Source: Rhodococcus oxybenzonivorans
GTDB taxonomy: Bacteria; Actinomycetota; Actinomycetes; Mycobacteriales; Mycobacteriaceae
NCBI RefSeq assembly: GCF_003130705.1
Contig: NZ_CP021354.1
Location: forward strand, 3,658,001 to 3,722,000
Direction: 5' to 3'
Length of the DNA stretch: 64,000 nucleotides
The position numbers and the translations under genes were made by a program. The notes beneath the pieces were generated by a model. The model saw only the letters and a program-made list of their open reading frames with translations, was not told the DNA's origin and did not search any database. Positions 54,046 through 62,979 of this stretch are shown piece after piece. Position 1 is the stretch's first letter. Each line of letters starts with the position of its first letter.

Positions 54046-57000
54046 ATGTCCATCACAGCACCGAGCCGGCGAGATCTGAAGAACTCCCTCGGCGAACTCA
54101 CTTTGCGCGACGAGCACCGGCTCCGCAGGCGACTGGACCGAGCGCGCACGCCCCAGGCGCTCGCCGGCGTCTCGGACGAGATCGCGACCGCCCGTGCCCG
54201 GCTCGAGCGCCGACGGGCGAGCGTTCCCCGTATCGACTACCCCGACGCGCTCCCGGTCAGCCAGCGTCGTGACGACATCGCACATGCCATCTCGGAGCAC
54301 CAGGTGGTAATCGTCGCGGGTGAGACCGGGTCGGGCAAGACCACGCAGATTCCGAAGATCTGCCTCGAACTCGGCCGCGGGGTACGCGGGCTCATCGGGC
54401 ATACGCAGCCCCGCCGGCTGGCAGCACGGACGGTAGCCGAACGGATCGCCGAAGAGGTACACAGCGAACTCGGCGAGACCGTCGGCTACACGGTGCGGTT
54501 CACCGACCAGGTGTCGGACGGCACACTCGTCAAACTGATGACCGACGGCATCCTCCTCGCCGAGATTCAGCGCGACAAGATGCTCCGCCGGTACGACACC
54601 CTCATCATCGACGAGGCTCACGAGCGCAGCCTGAACATCGACTTCATCCTGGGGTACCTACGCCAGCTACTCCCCCGGCGACCCGACCTCAAGGTCGTCA
54701 TCACCTCGGCCACGATCGACCCTCAGCGGTTCGCCGAGCACTTCGCCGTCGACGGCGTGCCCGCACCGATCGTGGAGGTGTCGGGGCGGACCTTCCCCGT
54801 CGAGATGCGTTACCGCCCTCTCACCGTCGAAGTGGGCGATCAGACCTTCGATCGTGATCCCGTCGACGCGGTGTGTGAAGCCGTCGAAGAACTGTCGGCG
54901 GAAGGGGACGGCGACATCCTCGTCTTCCTGTCCGGCGAGCGGGAGATCCGCGACACCGCGGACGCGCTGCGGGACAGACGACTGCGGGGTACCGACATCG
55001 TTCCGTTGTATGCACGACTCTCCGCGGCGGAACAGCACAAGGTGTTCACTCCCCACACGGGACGTAGGGTCGTCTTGTCGACGAACGTCGCCGAGACGTC
55101 CCTGACCGTGCCCGGCATCCGCTACGTCGTGGATCCGGGAACTGCCCGCATCTCGCGCTATTCGGTGCGCACGAAAGTGCAGCGTCTTCCGATCGAGCCG
55201 ATCTCCCAGGCCTCCGCCCGCCAGCGCTCCGGCCGCTGCGGACGCGTCGCCGACGGCATCTGCATTCGGCTGTACTCGGAAGAAGACTTCGAGTCCAGGC
55301 CCCCGTTCACCGAGCCGGAGATTCTTCGCACCAACCTCGCATCCGTCATTTTGCAGATGACCGCCCTCGGCCTCGGTGACATCGCCGCGTTTCCGTTCGT
55401 CCAACCGCCCGATCCCCGCGCGATCCGGGACGGCATCGGCCTGCTCGAAGAGCTGGGCGCGATCGAGCAGTCCACCCAGAAGGAGCAGCCCGTCCTGACC
55501 CCGGTCGGACGCGAACTCGCCCAGATTCCGGTGGACCCTCGCATGGCCCGCATGCTCGTCGAGGCGCACCGGAACGGCTGCCTCGCCGAAGTCCTCGTGA
55601 TCGTCTCCGCCCTGTCGATCCAGGACGTGCGCGAACGTCCCGCCGAATTCCAGCAGGCTGCCGACGAGAAGCATGCCCGTTTCGCCGTGGAGAACTCGGA
55701 CTTCCTGGCCTTTCTCGAGCTGTGGAAATATCTCGGTGAACAACGGAACGAACTGTCCTCCAACCAGTTCCGGAAGATGTGCCGCAACGAGTTTCTTCAC
55801 TGGCTTCGCATCCGCGAATGGCAGGACCTCCACGGCCAACTCCGCCAGATCACCCGCGGACTGGGCTGGGAGGTGAGCAGCACCACCACCGCCGGGGAGG
55901 CGGCGATTCACCAATCACTGCTGGCAGGACTGTTGTCGCACATCGGACTTCGCGAGGGCGACAAGCGCGACTTCCTCGGTGCGCGCGGAAGCCGATTCGC
56001 CGTCTTCCCCGGTTCCAGCCTGTTCAAGAAGCCCCCGCGGTGGGTGATGGCCGCAGAACTCGTCGAGACCTCTCGGTTGTGGGCCCGCATGTCCGCGCGG
56101 ATCGAACCCGAGTGGGCCGAGAAGCTCGCGCCGCACCTCGTGAAACGCACCTACTCCGAACCGCACTGGTCATCCAAGCGCGGATCCGCCATGGCGTACG
56201 AACGCGTGACGTTGTACGGAATTCCCCTCGTCGCCCGGCGCGCGGTGAACTACGCTGCCATCGACCCCGAAACGTCCCGCGAACTGTTCATCCGCCATGC
56301 ACTCGTCCAGGGCGAATGGCAAACGCAGCACACATTTTTCCACGCCAACCGCGCACTGCTCGAAGATGTCGAGGAACTCGAGCATCGCGCGCGTCGCCGC
56401 GACATCCTCGTCGACGACGACACGTTGTACGAATTCTACGATCAGCGTGTGGGCGCCGAGGCAGTGTCAGCCCGCCACTTCGACTCCTGGTGGAAAGTGG
56501 CCCGCCGCGCCACGCCGGACCTCCTCACCTTCACCCAGTCGACGGTCGTCAACGCCGATTCGGCCGCCGTGCTGGGCGGCGACTACCCCGACGCCTGGCG
56601 TCAGGGCGACATGCAGTTCCCGCTCACCTACCAGTTCGAGCCCGGGAACGAGGACGACGGCGTCACCGCTCGTATCCCGATCGCCCTGCTCGCCGGTCTC
56701 CGGCCGGTGGGCTTCGATTGGCTCGTCCCCGGCATGCGCGTCGAGTTGGTGACGGCCCTGATCAAGACTCTCCCCAAAGCCCTGCGCCGGCAGGTGGTTC
56801 CGGCCCCCGACTTCGCGGCAGCGGCCCTCGCGGCGGTGAAACCGCGTTCGGAACCGCTCGTCACAGCGATGGCTCGGGAGTTGTCGCGACTCGGCGCATG
56901 CCGCATCGATCCGAAGGACTTCGATGTCGCGGCACTCCCCGACCACTTACGCATGACGTTCGCGGCCGTGGACGAGAAGGGCACCGTTCTGGGCCGCGAC

Positions 57001-57936
57001 AAGGATCTGGTGGCGCTCCGCACGTCCCTCGCTCCCCGCGTGCAGAAGGAAGTCGCGAAGGCGGCCTCCACTTCCGAGCGGCCCCCTGCGCTCACCTGGA
57101 CGCCGGACACGCTCGGTTCCCTCGAGCCGACGGTGACCCGAGAACTGGGCGGGCAAAAAGTCACCGGCTATCCCGCCCTCGTTCCCGAGGGCGACGGTGT
57201 CGCCGTCCGTGTCCTGAGCACACCGTCCGAGCAACGGGCGGCTATGCGCGCCGGAACCCGCAGGCTCCTCCTGGCCGCCGTACCGACCCAGGCCAAGACG
57301 GTCGTCTCCGGGCTGAGCAATACCCAGCGACTGACCCTCGGCCAGAATCCGGATGGCAGCCTCGACGCGTTGATCGACGACTGCCGCAATGCCGCGGCTG
57401 ACCAGTTGATCGCCGCCCACGGGGCGCCGATCCGCACTCCCCGTGACTTCGACGCGCTCGTCGCCGAGGCGCGAGCGGCGATGGCCCGCGAGGTCGCAAT
57501 TCTGCTACGCCTCGTCCTGCCGATTCTGGAATCAGATCACCGACTCGCCGTGGTTCTCGAACGGGCCACCGGCGAGGCCGCCGACGACGTGCGGGAACAG
57601 CGCGCGTCGCTGCTCTTTCCTGGTTTCGTTGCCGAGACCGGATCCGCGCGGCTCCGTGAGCTACCTCGGTATCTCTCCGCCGCCACCGCACGCCTCGAAT
57701 CGCTCCCCGGCAGTGCACCCCGCGATCGGAAGGGAATGGACGTCCTCGACCGCGTATATGCAGCATACGAACGCATGCTGGCAACGCTGCCGGAGGAGCG
57801 GCACCATTCGCCCGACGTCGATGCGATCCACTGGATGATCGAGGAACTTCGAGTCAGCTTGTTCGCCCAGACGATCGGGACACCGATACCGGTGTCCGAA
57901 AAGCGGGTCCTCAGCGCGCTGCAGAAGGTGCGCTGA
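54046..57936 (+). CDS. hrpA: ATP-dependent RNA helicase HrpA
   Basis: A 1296-residue DEAH-box helicase of full HrpA length. An N-terminal helical part (to about 75) precedes GETGSGKTTQIPKICLELG (Walker A near 91-99), TQPRRLAARTVAERIA, DEAHERS (D189-H192), VITSATIDPQRFAEHF, LSTNVAETSLTVPGIRYVVD and QRSGRCGRVADGICIRLYSE. Winged-helix and ratchet/OB regions fill the middle; the C-terminal 500 residues are the DUF3418 region typical of HrpA. It rescues stalled ribosomes and processes mRNA in E. coli. ATG 54046 is preceded by TAGGCT (54030-54035), leaving a very short leader. M. tuberculosis lacks this gene at the syntenic place. Confidence 0.95.
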   Translation: MSITAPSRRDLKNSLGELTLRDEHRLRRRLDRARTPQALAGVSDEIATARARLERRRASVPRIDYPDALPVSQRRDDIAHAISEHQVVIVAGETGSGKTTQIPKICLELGRGVRGLIGHTQPRRLAARTVAERIAEEVHSELGETVGYTVRFTDQVSDGTLVKLMTDGILLAEIQRDKMLRRYDTLIIDEAHERSLNIDFILGYLRQLLPRRPDLKVVITSATIDPQRFAEHFAVDGVPAPIVEVSGRTFPVEMRYRPLTVEVGDQTFDRDPVDAVCEAVEELSAEGDGDILVFLSGEREIRDTADALRDRRLRGTDIVPLYARLSAAEQHKVFTPHTGRRVVLSTNVAETSLTVPGIRYVVDPGTARISRYSVRTKVQRLPIEPISQASARQRSGRCGRVADGICIRLYSEEDFESRPPFTEPEILRTNLASVILQMTALGLGDIAAFPFVQPPDPRAIRDGIGLLEELGAIEQSTQKEQPVLTPVGRELAQIPVDPRMARMLVEAHRNGCLAEVLVIVSALSIQDVRERPAEFQQAADEKHARFAVENSDFLAFLELWKYLGEQRNELSSNQFRKMCRNEFLHWLRIREWQDLHGQLRQITRGLGWEVSSTTTAGEAAIHQSLLAGLLSHIGLREGDKRDFLGARGSRFAVFPGSSLFKKPPRWVMAAELVETSRLWARMSARIEPEWAEKLAPHLVKRTYSEPHWSSKRGSAMAYERVTLYGIPLVARRAVNYAAIDPETSRELFIRHALVQGEWQTQHTFFHANRALLEDVEELEHRARRRDILVDDDTLYEFYDQRVGAEAVSARHFDSWWKVARRATPDLLTFTQSTVVNADSAAVLGGDYPDAWRQGDMQFPLTYQFEPGNEDDGVTARIPIALLAGLRPVGFDWLVPGMRVELVTALIKTLPKALRRQVVPAPDFAAAALAAVKPRSEPLVTAMARELSRLGACRIDPKDFDVAALPDHLRMTFAAVDEKGTVLGRDKDLVALRTSLAPRVQKEVAKAASTSERPPALTWTPDTLGSLEPTVTRELGGQKVTGYPALVPEGDGVAVRVLSTPSEQRAAMRAGTRRLLLAAVPTQAKTVVSGLSNTQRLTLGQNPDGSLDALIDDCRNAAADQLIAAHGAPIRTPRDFDALVAEARAAMAREVAILLRLVLPILESDHRLAVVLERATGEAADDVREQRASLLFPGFVAETGSARLRELPRYLSAATARLESLPGSAPRDRKGMDVLDRVYAAYERMLATLPEERHHSPDVDAIHWMIEELRVSLFAQTIGTPIPVSEKRVLSALQKVR

Positions 57937-57951
57937 TGGCCGAATCGGGTG

Positions 57952-58416
57952 TCATTCGCTTTCGCGGGACTCGCGATGAGCGCGTAGTTCTTTGATTTCG
58001 CGCGCGAAGTCTTCCGCCGAACTGAACGAGCGGTACACGGACGCGAAACGCAGATAGGCGACCTCGTCGAGATCTCGCAGGGGACCCAGGATGGCGAGCC
58101 CGACCTCGTTGCTGGGAATCTCCGCGGAACCCGACGCCCGAACGGCATCTTCGACTTGCTGGGCAAGAAGATTCAGTGCGTCGTTGTCGACCTGACGGCC
58201 CTGGCAGGCGCGCCGAACGCCGCGCACCACCTTCTCCCGACTGAACGGTTCGGTGACACCGCTGCGCTTGACGACCGAGAGGACCGCAGTTTCCACGGTG
58301 GTGAACCGGCGGCCGCACTCGGGGCACGAGCGTCGCCTGCGGATGGCCTGACCTTCGTCGGCTTCCCGGGAATCGACCACACGTGAATCGGGGTGCCGGC
58401 AGAACGGGCAGTGCAT
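57952..58416 (-). CDS. nrdR: Transcriptional repressor NrdR
   Basis: A 154-residue regulator of ribonucleotide reductase genes, identical in length to Rv2718c. The N-terminal zinc ribbon has CPFCRH and CPECGRRF (residues 3-36); the ATP-cone (about 49-139) includes [20 protein letters not shown] and senses ATP/dATP. It binds NrdR boxes upstream of nrd operons. ATG 58416 ([20 protein letters not shown]) has GAAGGAATC just upstream; the longer frame lacks family similarity. No nrd gene is in the window. Confidence 0.96.
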   Translation of the reverse strand: MHCPFCRHPDSRVVDSREADEGQAIRRRRSCPECGRRFTTVETAVLSVVKRSGVTEPFSREKVVRGVRRACQGRQVDNDALNLLAQQVEDAVRASGSAEIPSNEVGLAILGPLRDLDEVAYLRFASVYRSFSSAEDFAREIKELRAHRESRESE

Positions 58417-58596
58417 GGCGATTCCTTCGTCGTAGCCGTCGTGGCCACGGCTTTTCGCCTCACCCGATGGCGAACCGACGAATACGGATTCACGCAGCGG
58501 ATGCACGACTTCGACGCGACCACACGAAGTGGTGGGACTGACAGCATTCGAGACTACTCGTCTGTCGATCGGCGGAGACATGCAGAGCCATCCCGA

Positions 58597-59169
58597 TCAC
58601 CGGGTGCCGGACGCAGGAACGATCAACGTCTGCCCCGGATGCACGACGGAGTCCGACATGGCATTGAGTTCCATGATCTGTTCGACGACCCGCGCCACAG
58701 GACGGTCCGGTAAGACAGTCGCGGCCACAGCAGCGAGAGTGTCGCCCTCCCGGACGTGAACGACCTCGGTCGCGCCCGACGACCCCATGTCGTCGACGGC
58801 GGCAAGCTGCGCCACTCCCACGAGCCCCAACAGAACTGCGGCCGTGATCGCGATGCTTGCGAGGACCATCCGCCAACCCACGTCGCTTCCCTGATGCGCG
58901 TGCTCGGCGCGAGACATGCGTGACCGGGTGCCGTAGGCGACCGTTCCGGCCGCGGGACGGCGAAGGTCACCCTCGACGAAACGCCGACGAGGCCGTGTCC
59001 GGTACGACCGCCCCCCACGCGAGCGGACGACACGTGACCCGGCGCCTGCCCGAACCGCGCGCGGGCCGAGTGCCTGCCGAACCAGGACGGCCTGGTCATC
59101 CACATTTCGGCCGTTCAGTACTGATTGCCGATGGAGAACTGACTGCCGATGGAGAACTGCGTTGCTCAT
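58597..59169 (-). CDS. chiZ: LysM-domain cell wall protein ChiZ-like, SOS-linked
   Basis: A 190-residue membrane protein, positional counterpart of Rv2719c (ChiZ), a DNA-damage-induced cell-wall hydrolase affecting division. An Arg-rich, probably disordered N-terminus (1-100) is followed by one helix (VLASIAITAAVLLGLVGVAQ) and an extracytoplasmic LysM domain (VVHVREGDTLAAVAATVLPD, ELNAMSDSVVHPGQTLIVPA). Residues 6-17 are a perfect two-copy VLHRQS repeat. ATG 59169 has GGAGG upstream. It diverges from lexA, and the shared spacer carries four LexA-box-like sequences, consistent with SOS control and block of division after damage. Confidence 0.88.
   Translation of the reverse strand: MSNAVLHRQSVLHRQSVLNGRNVDDQAVLVRQALGPRAVRAGAGSRVVRSRGGRSYRTRPRRRFVEGDLRRPAAGTVAYGTRSRMSRAEHAHQGSDVGWRMVLASIAITAAVLLGLVGVAQLAAVDDMGSSGATEVVHVREGDTLAAVAATVLPDRPVARVVEQIMELNAMSDSVVHPGQTLIVPASGTR
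59122..59157. repeat. 18-bp tandem repeat in the chiZ N-terminus
   Basis: Two copies of an 18-mer differing by one base (59122-59139 and 59140-59157; unit TGAYTGCCGATGGAGAAC) encode VLHRQS twice. The period is a multiple of 3, so copy-number change would keep the frame. Confidence 0.85.
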
Positions 59170-59229
59170 CGGGACCTCCGCTGCTCGAATCCGATTCCGT
59201 CCCGCCAGGCGTGGGAGTCTGCCGGGTGT

Positions 59230-59245
59230 TCGATCACGCGTTCGA
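59230..59245. promoter_or_regulatory. LexA box 1
   Basis: TCGATCACGCGTTCGA differs from the mycobacterial-type SOS box TCGAACNNNNGTTCGA at one position. It lies 60 bp upstream of chiZ and abuts box 2. Confidence 0.85.
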
Positions 59246-59261
59246 AAGAACACATGTTCGA
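59246..59261. promoter_or_regulatory. LexA box 2
   Basis: AAGAACACATGTTCGA keeps GAAC-N4-GTTC plus the right-hand GA. It follows box 1 with no gap, so the two dyad centres are 16 bp apart. Confidence 0.75.
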
Positions 59262-59300
59262 TTTCTACCACGCGGGTCCGACAAAGTCTTCCCTTCGCGG

Positions 59301-59316
59301 TCGAACACGTGCACGA
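59301..59316. promoter_or_regulatory. LexA box 3 (degenerate)
   Basis: TCGAACACGTGCACGA has a perfect left half-site and a degenerate right half (GCACGA). It is 5 bp from box 4. Confidence 0.45.
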
Positions 59317-59321
59317 CACGG

Positions 59322-59337
59322 TCGAACAGGTGTTTGA
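59322..59337. promoter_or_regulatory. LexA box 4
   Basis: TCGAACAGGTGTTTGA matches the consensus at all but one position (GTTTGA for GTTCGA). It lies 157 bp upstream of the lexA start and is the likely autoregulatory operator. Confidence 0.8.
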
Positions 59338-59410
59338 TACTGCGGCGGAACCGAGATAGATTCGAGGCAACGAAACAACAGTCACATACGACCCATTTTC
59401 GAGTGGATCC

Positions 59411-59452
59411 ACCCGATCCACACCACCCGATCCACACCACCCGATCCACATC
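59411..59452 (+). repeat. 14-bp tandem repeat in the lexA leader
   Basis: ACCCGATCCACACC is repeated three times without gap (59411-59424, 59425-59438, 59439-59452; the last ends CATC). It lies 42 bp before the lexA start, in the expected 5' leader or promoter region. Confidence 0.9.
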
Positions 59453-59494
59453 AGCACGGCAGAAGATCGACACGACAAACGGAGGCCCCTCGCC

Positions 59495-60250
59495 ATGAAG
59501 GACGACAGCTCGACCGACGGTTCGGCTCCACAGGTGAGCGGCGGCACCGCCGCCGGGTTGACCGATCGGCAGCGCCGCGTCCTCGAGGTGATTCGGACGT
59601 CCGTGAACGAACGGGGTTACCCGCCGAGCATCCGGGAGATCGGCGACGCGGTGGGCCTCACCTCGACGTCGTCGGTCGCCCACCAGCTCCGAACGCTCGA
59701 ACGCAAGGGCTTTCTCCGCCGCGACCCCAATCGTCCACGCGCCGTCGACGTGCGCGGTGTGGACGAGGTCGCCGCAGGCGCCGCCGCGAACGCTGCCAAT
59801 GCGGGCAATGCTGCCCGCGCCACCACCGCCCCCTTGGCCGCGGTTCCTACCGGCGTCGAGGGCGCACCGCTACCGGAGCCGACCTTCGTGCCGGTTCTCG
59901 GTCGAATCGCCGCAGGTGGCCCGATCCTCGCGGAGGAGGCTGTCGAGGACGTCTTCCCGCTTCCCCGCGAGCTCGTGGGCCAAGGGTCGTTGTTCCTGTT
60001 GAAGGTGGTCGGTGAGTCGATGATCGAGGCGGCGATCTGCGACGGCGACTGGGTGGTGGTGCGTCAGCAGAACGTGGCGGAGAACGGTGACATCGTCGCC
60101 GCGATGATCGACGGCGAGGCCACGGTGAAAACCTTCAAGCGCACGAAAAACGAGGTGTGGCTGATGCCCCACAACGCGTTGTTCGAGCCGATCCCCGGCA
60201 ACGAGGCCGTGATCCTGGGCAAGGTCGTCACCGTGATGCGCAAGATCTAG
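59495..60250 (+). CDS. lexA: SOS repressor LexA
   Basis: A 251-residue SOS repressor and latent serine protease. The winged HTH is [40 protein letters not shown]. Self-cleavage occurs at A140-G141 ([13 protein letters not shown]); the catalytic dyad is S175 ([10 protein letters not shown]) and K212 (EATVKTFKR). An Ala/Asn/Gly-rich linker (about 92-125) makes it longer than E. coli LexA (202). ATG 59495 is chosen; GGAGG is about 11 bases upstream. LexA boxes lie upstream and an 18-bp hairpin downstream. It diverges from chiZ as in mycobacteria. Confidence 0.97.
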   Translation: MKDDSSTDGSAPQVSGGTAAGLTDRQRRVLEVIRTSVNERGYPPSIREIGDAVGLTSTSSVAHQLRTLERKGFLRRDPNRPRAVDVRGVDEVAAGAAANAANAGNAARATTAPLAAVPTGVEGAPLPEPTFVPVLGRIAAGGPILAEEAVEDVFPLPRELVGQGSLFLLKVVGESMIEAAICDGDWVVVRQQNVAENGDIVAAMIDGEATVKTFKRTKNEVWLMPHNALFEPIPGNEAVILGKVVTVMRKI

Positions 60251-60262
60251 CGAGCAATCCTC

Positions 60263-60306
60263 ACACGGAAGAGCCCGCGGCACACACGCCGCGGGCTCTT
60301 CCGTGT
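60263..60306. terminator. 18-bp hairpin after lexA
   Basis: Stem 60263-60280 pairs perfectly with 60289-60306 around an 8-base loop. It starts 12 bp past the lexA stop and ends 22 bp before the convergent acyl-CoA dehydrogenase gene, so it probably serves both directions. Confidence 0.85.
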
Positions 60307-60328
60307 CCTCGAGATGTCGCTGACCGGG

Positions 60329-61471
60329 TCAGAGGTTGAGCCCCCGACCGATGATCTCTTTCATGATCTCCGTGGTTCCGCCGTAGATCGTCTGCACACG
60401 GGAATCCATGTAGGCCTTGGCAATCGGGTACTCCTTCATGTACCCGTACCCACCGTGCAGCTGCAGGCACCGGTCGATGAGCCGGACCTGGGCTTCGGTG
60501 GTCCACCACTTGGCCATGGCGGCTTCCTGGACGGAGAGCTTCTCGTCGTTGAGCAGTTCGATGAACTTGTCGACGAGGACGCGTACAGCTGTTGTCTCCG
60601 TAGCGAGCTCGGCGAGTACGAAGCGCGTGTTCTGGAAACTGCCGATGGACTTGCCGAAGGCCTTCCGGTCGCGGCAGTACTGGATCGTCATCTCCAGCGC
60701 CGACTCCATGGCCGCCGCGGCCACCACGGCAATCGACAGACGCTCCTGCGGGAGATTCTTCATGAGGTAGAGGAAGCCCATTCCCTCCTCACCGAGCAGA
60801 TTCGCCGCGGGAATACGCACGTCGGTGAAGCTCAATTCCGCGGTGTCCTGGGCCTTCATGCCGATTTTGTCCAGGTTGCGGCCGCGTTCGAAACCCTCCA
60901 TGCCCCGTTCGACGACGAGGAGGCTGAATCCCTGCGCGCCCTTGTCGGGATCGGTACACGCGACGACGATCACGAGATCTGCGTTGATGCCGTTGGTGAT
61001 GAAGGTCTTGGAGCCGTTGAGAACCCAGTCGTCGCCGTCACGAACCGCACGGGTCTTGATTCCCTGCAGATCACTGCCGGTACCGGGTTCGGTCATGGCG
61101 ATCGCCGTGATCAGCTCACCGGAGGCGAACCCGGGCAACCAGCGCTGCTTCTGCTCCTCGTTGGTGAGCTCGAGCAGGTAGGGGGCCACCACGTCGTTGT
61201 GCAGTGTGAAGCCGATGCCGCTGTATCCCCCGCGCGTGGTCTCTTCGGTGATGATCGCGTTGTACCTGAAGTCGCGGACACCGCCGCCGCCGAACTCCTC
61301 CGGCACCGCCATACCGAGGAAGCCCTGCTTACCGGCCTCGACCCACACGCTGCGGTCGACAATGTTCTGTTCTTCCCACTTGGCGTGGTTGGGTTCGGCG
61401 TGCTGGGCGAGAAACTTTCGGTACGACTCCCGGAACAGTTCGTGCTCCGGTTCGAACAGGGTGCGCTCCAC
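60329..61471 (-). CDS. Acyl-CoA dehydrogenase (FadE20-like)
   Basis: A 380-residue FAD enzyme introducing the alpha-beta double bond in acyl-CoA (beta-oxidation). Signatures: AMTEPGTGSDLQGIKTRA, VLNGSKTFITNGINADLVIV, DRKAFGKSIGSFQNTRFVLA and YGGTTEIMKEIIGRGL. RCLQLHGGYGYMKEYPIAKA is also typical. Place and sequence match M. tuberculosis fadE20 (Rv2724c), thought to act on long-chain substrates. GTG 61471 has AGGAG six bases upstream. It is isolated from other fatty-acid genes here. Confidence 0.92.
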   Translation of the reverse strand: MERTLFEPEHELFRESYRKFLAQHAEPNHAKWEEQNIVDRSVWVEAGKQGFLGMAVPEEFGGGGVRDFRYNAIITEETTRGGYSGIGFTLHNDVVAPYLLELTNEEQKQRWLPGFASGELITAIAMTEPGTGSDLQGIKTRAVRDGDDWVLNGSKTFITNGINADLVIVVACTDPDKGAQGFSLLVVERGMEGFERGRNLDKIGMKAQDTAELSFTDVRIPAANLLGEEGMGFLYLMKNLPQERLSIAVVAAAAMESALEMTIQYCRDRKAFGKSIGSFQNTRFVLAELATETTAVRVLVDKFIELLNDEKLSVQEAAMAKWWTTEAQVRLIDRCLQLHGGYGYMKEYPIAKAYMDSRVQTIYGGTTEIMKEIIGRGLNL

Positions 61472-61581
61472 GCCGACTCCTCATATCAAACTTGTCCGGG
61501 TACGTCTCGTTCGACGGTAGAGGTGGCGGACGCAGCGGAGAATGACCCAGGTGATCGCGATTCGTGACCCATCCGGTTCGG

Positions 61582-62910
61582 TCAGGACCTGCGGAACCTC
61601 GCGAGCGACCGCATGACGGGATAGGCGACGAGGATGCCGATCGAACCCCAGGCGATTCCGCCGAGCTCCACAGAGCCCATCGTCAGCGTGAGGTCCCCGA
61701 TGCCGGCAACAAGCGTCGCCGCAACGACGGTCAAGTTCACCGGGTCGGTGAAATCGACCTTCGCCTCCATCCAGATGCGGACACCGAGGACGCCGATGAG
61801 CCCGTACAGCACCAGAGTCGCGCCGCCGATGACACCGCTCGGGACGGTGAAGACCAGGGCACCGAACTTGGGGGAAAATGCCAGGACCACGGCCGTGGCG
61901 GCAGCAACCCAGTACGCCGCGGTCGAATAGACCCGTGTCGCGGCCATGACCCCGATGTTCTCGGCGTAGGTGGTGGTGCCGGAGCCACCGCCGAATCCCG
62001 CCAGGGTGGTGGCGAGTCCGTCCGCGACGAGTGCATCGCCGGCAACGTCGTCGAGCGATCGGCCGGTCATCGCAGACACCGCTTTCACGTGGCCGACGTT
62101 CTCGGCGACGAGGACGATGACGACAGGCAGTGTCAGCGCGATCACCGACCATTCGAACGTGGGCCCCCGTAACTCGGGCATTCCGAACCAGGCGGCGTCG
62201 CGCAGAGTGGTCACGCGTTCGTCGGCGAGGCCCCCGGTGATCGCCGCGAAGATCCAGCCGAGGACAACGCCGACCAGGATCCCGAGGCGGCCGAGCAATC
62301 CGGGTCCGAGAACGGTGACGACAAGGATGGCGAGCAGGGTCACGCCCGCTATGAGGGGTTGCGACTCGAACGAATCGACCGCTGTGGGAGCAAGATTGAG
62401 CCCGATCAGCGCCACGACAGCGCCCGTGACGACGGGCGGCATGACCGCGTCGATCACCCGGGAGCCCGCCAGTTTCACGGCCACGCCGACCAGCAGGAGA
62501 AGCGCACCCGCCGCCGCCACCCCGCCGAGCTGGGCGGCGGGACCGGATCCCTGGGATGCCGTCAACGGGGCGATGAACGCGAAGGAGGAACCGAGGTAGC
62601 TGGGAATGCGGCCGCGGGTCAGGAGCAGGAAGAGCGCCGTTCCGATCCCGGAGAACAGCAGCGTGGTGGTGACCGGGAAGCCGGTAATCGTCGGCACCAA
62701 GAGGGTGGCACCGAACATCGCGATGACGTGTTGCATCCCGATCCCGACTGTTCGGGGCCAGGTCAGACGCTCGGCAGGTGCAACGACCTCACCGTCGGCA
62801 ACCCGCCTACCGTCACCGTGCAGGGTCCACCCGAAGGCCTTCGCGGGGGCGGCCTGGTCGGAACCCCCTCCGACAGGGCCGTCGGAGGCGTCGGTTTCTC
62901 TTCTCGTCAC
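61582..62910 (-). CDS. NCS2-family uracil/xanthine permease
   Basis: A 442-residue nucleobase:cation symporter-2 transporter with about 14 helices. RLTWPRTVGIGMQHVIAMFG is the typical first helix; VLVAENVGHVKAVSAMTGRS holds the substrate Glu region, and GFGGGSGTTTYAENIGVMAA is the second signature. It most resembles uracil permeases (UraA/RutG). The N-terminal 45 residues are hydrophilic. GTG 62910 gives TRRETDASDGPVGG; the frame is open to TTG 62973. It lies 69 bp after ptsI on the same strand. Confidence 0.88.
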   Translation of the reverse strand: MTRRETDASDGPVGGGSDQAAPAKAFGWTLHGDGRRVADGEVVAPAERLTWPRTVGIGMQHVIAMFGATLLVPTITGFPVTTTLLFSGIGTALFLLLTRGRIPSYLGSSFAFIAPLTASQGSGPAAQLGGVAAAGALLLLVGVAVKLAGSRVIDAVMPPVVTGAVVALIGLNLAPTAVDSFESQPLIAGVTLLAILVVTVLGPGLLGRLGILVGVVLGWIFAAITGGLADERVTTLRDAAWFGMPELRGPTFEWSVIALTLPVVIVLVAENVGHVKAVSAMTGRSLDDVAGDALVADGLATTLAGFGGGSGTTTYAENIGVMAATRVYSTAAYWVAAATAVVLAFSPKFGALVFTVPSGVIGGATLVLYGLIGVLGVRIWMEAKVDFTDPVNLTVVAATLVAGIGDLTLTMGSVELGGIAWGSIGILVAYPVMRSLARFRRS

Positions 62911-62979
62911 AGTTGGCCAATAGTAGGGATGATCTGCGAATTTCGCGCCGCGGGGACCGAAACGACACGGCAAGCGTCG

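Noticed and set aside
61450..61466. TCGAACAGGGTGCGCT as a LexA box
   Set aside because: Only the left half-site matches and it lies inside the acyl-CoA dehydrogenase coding sequence.
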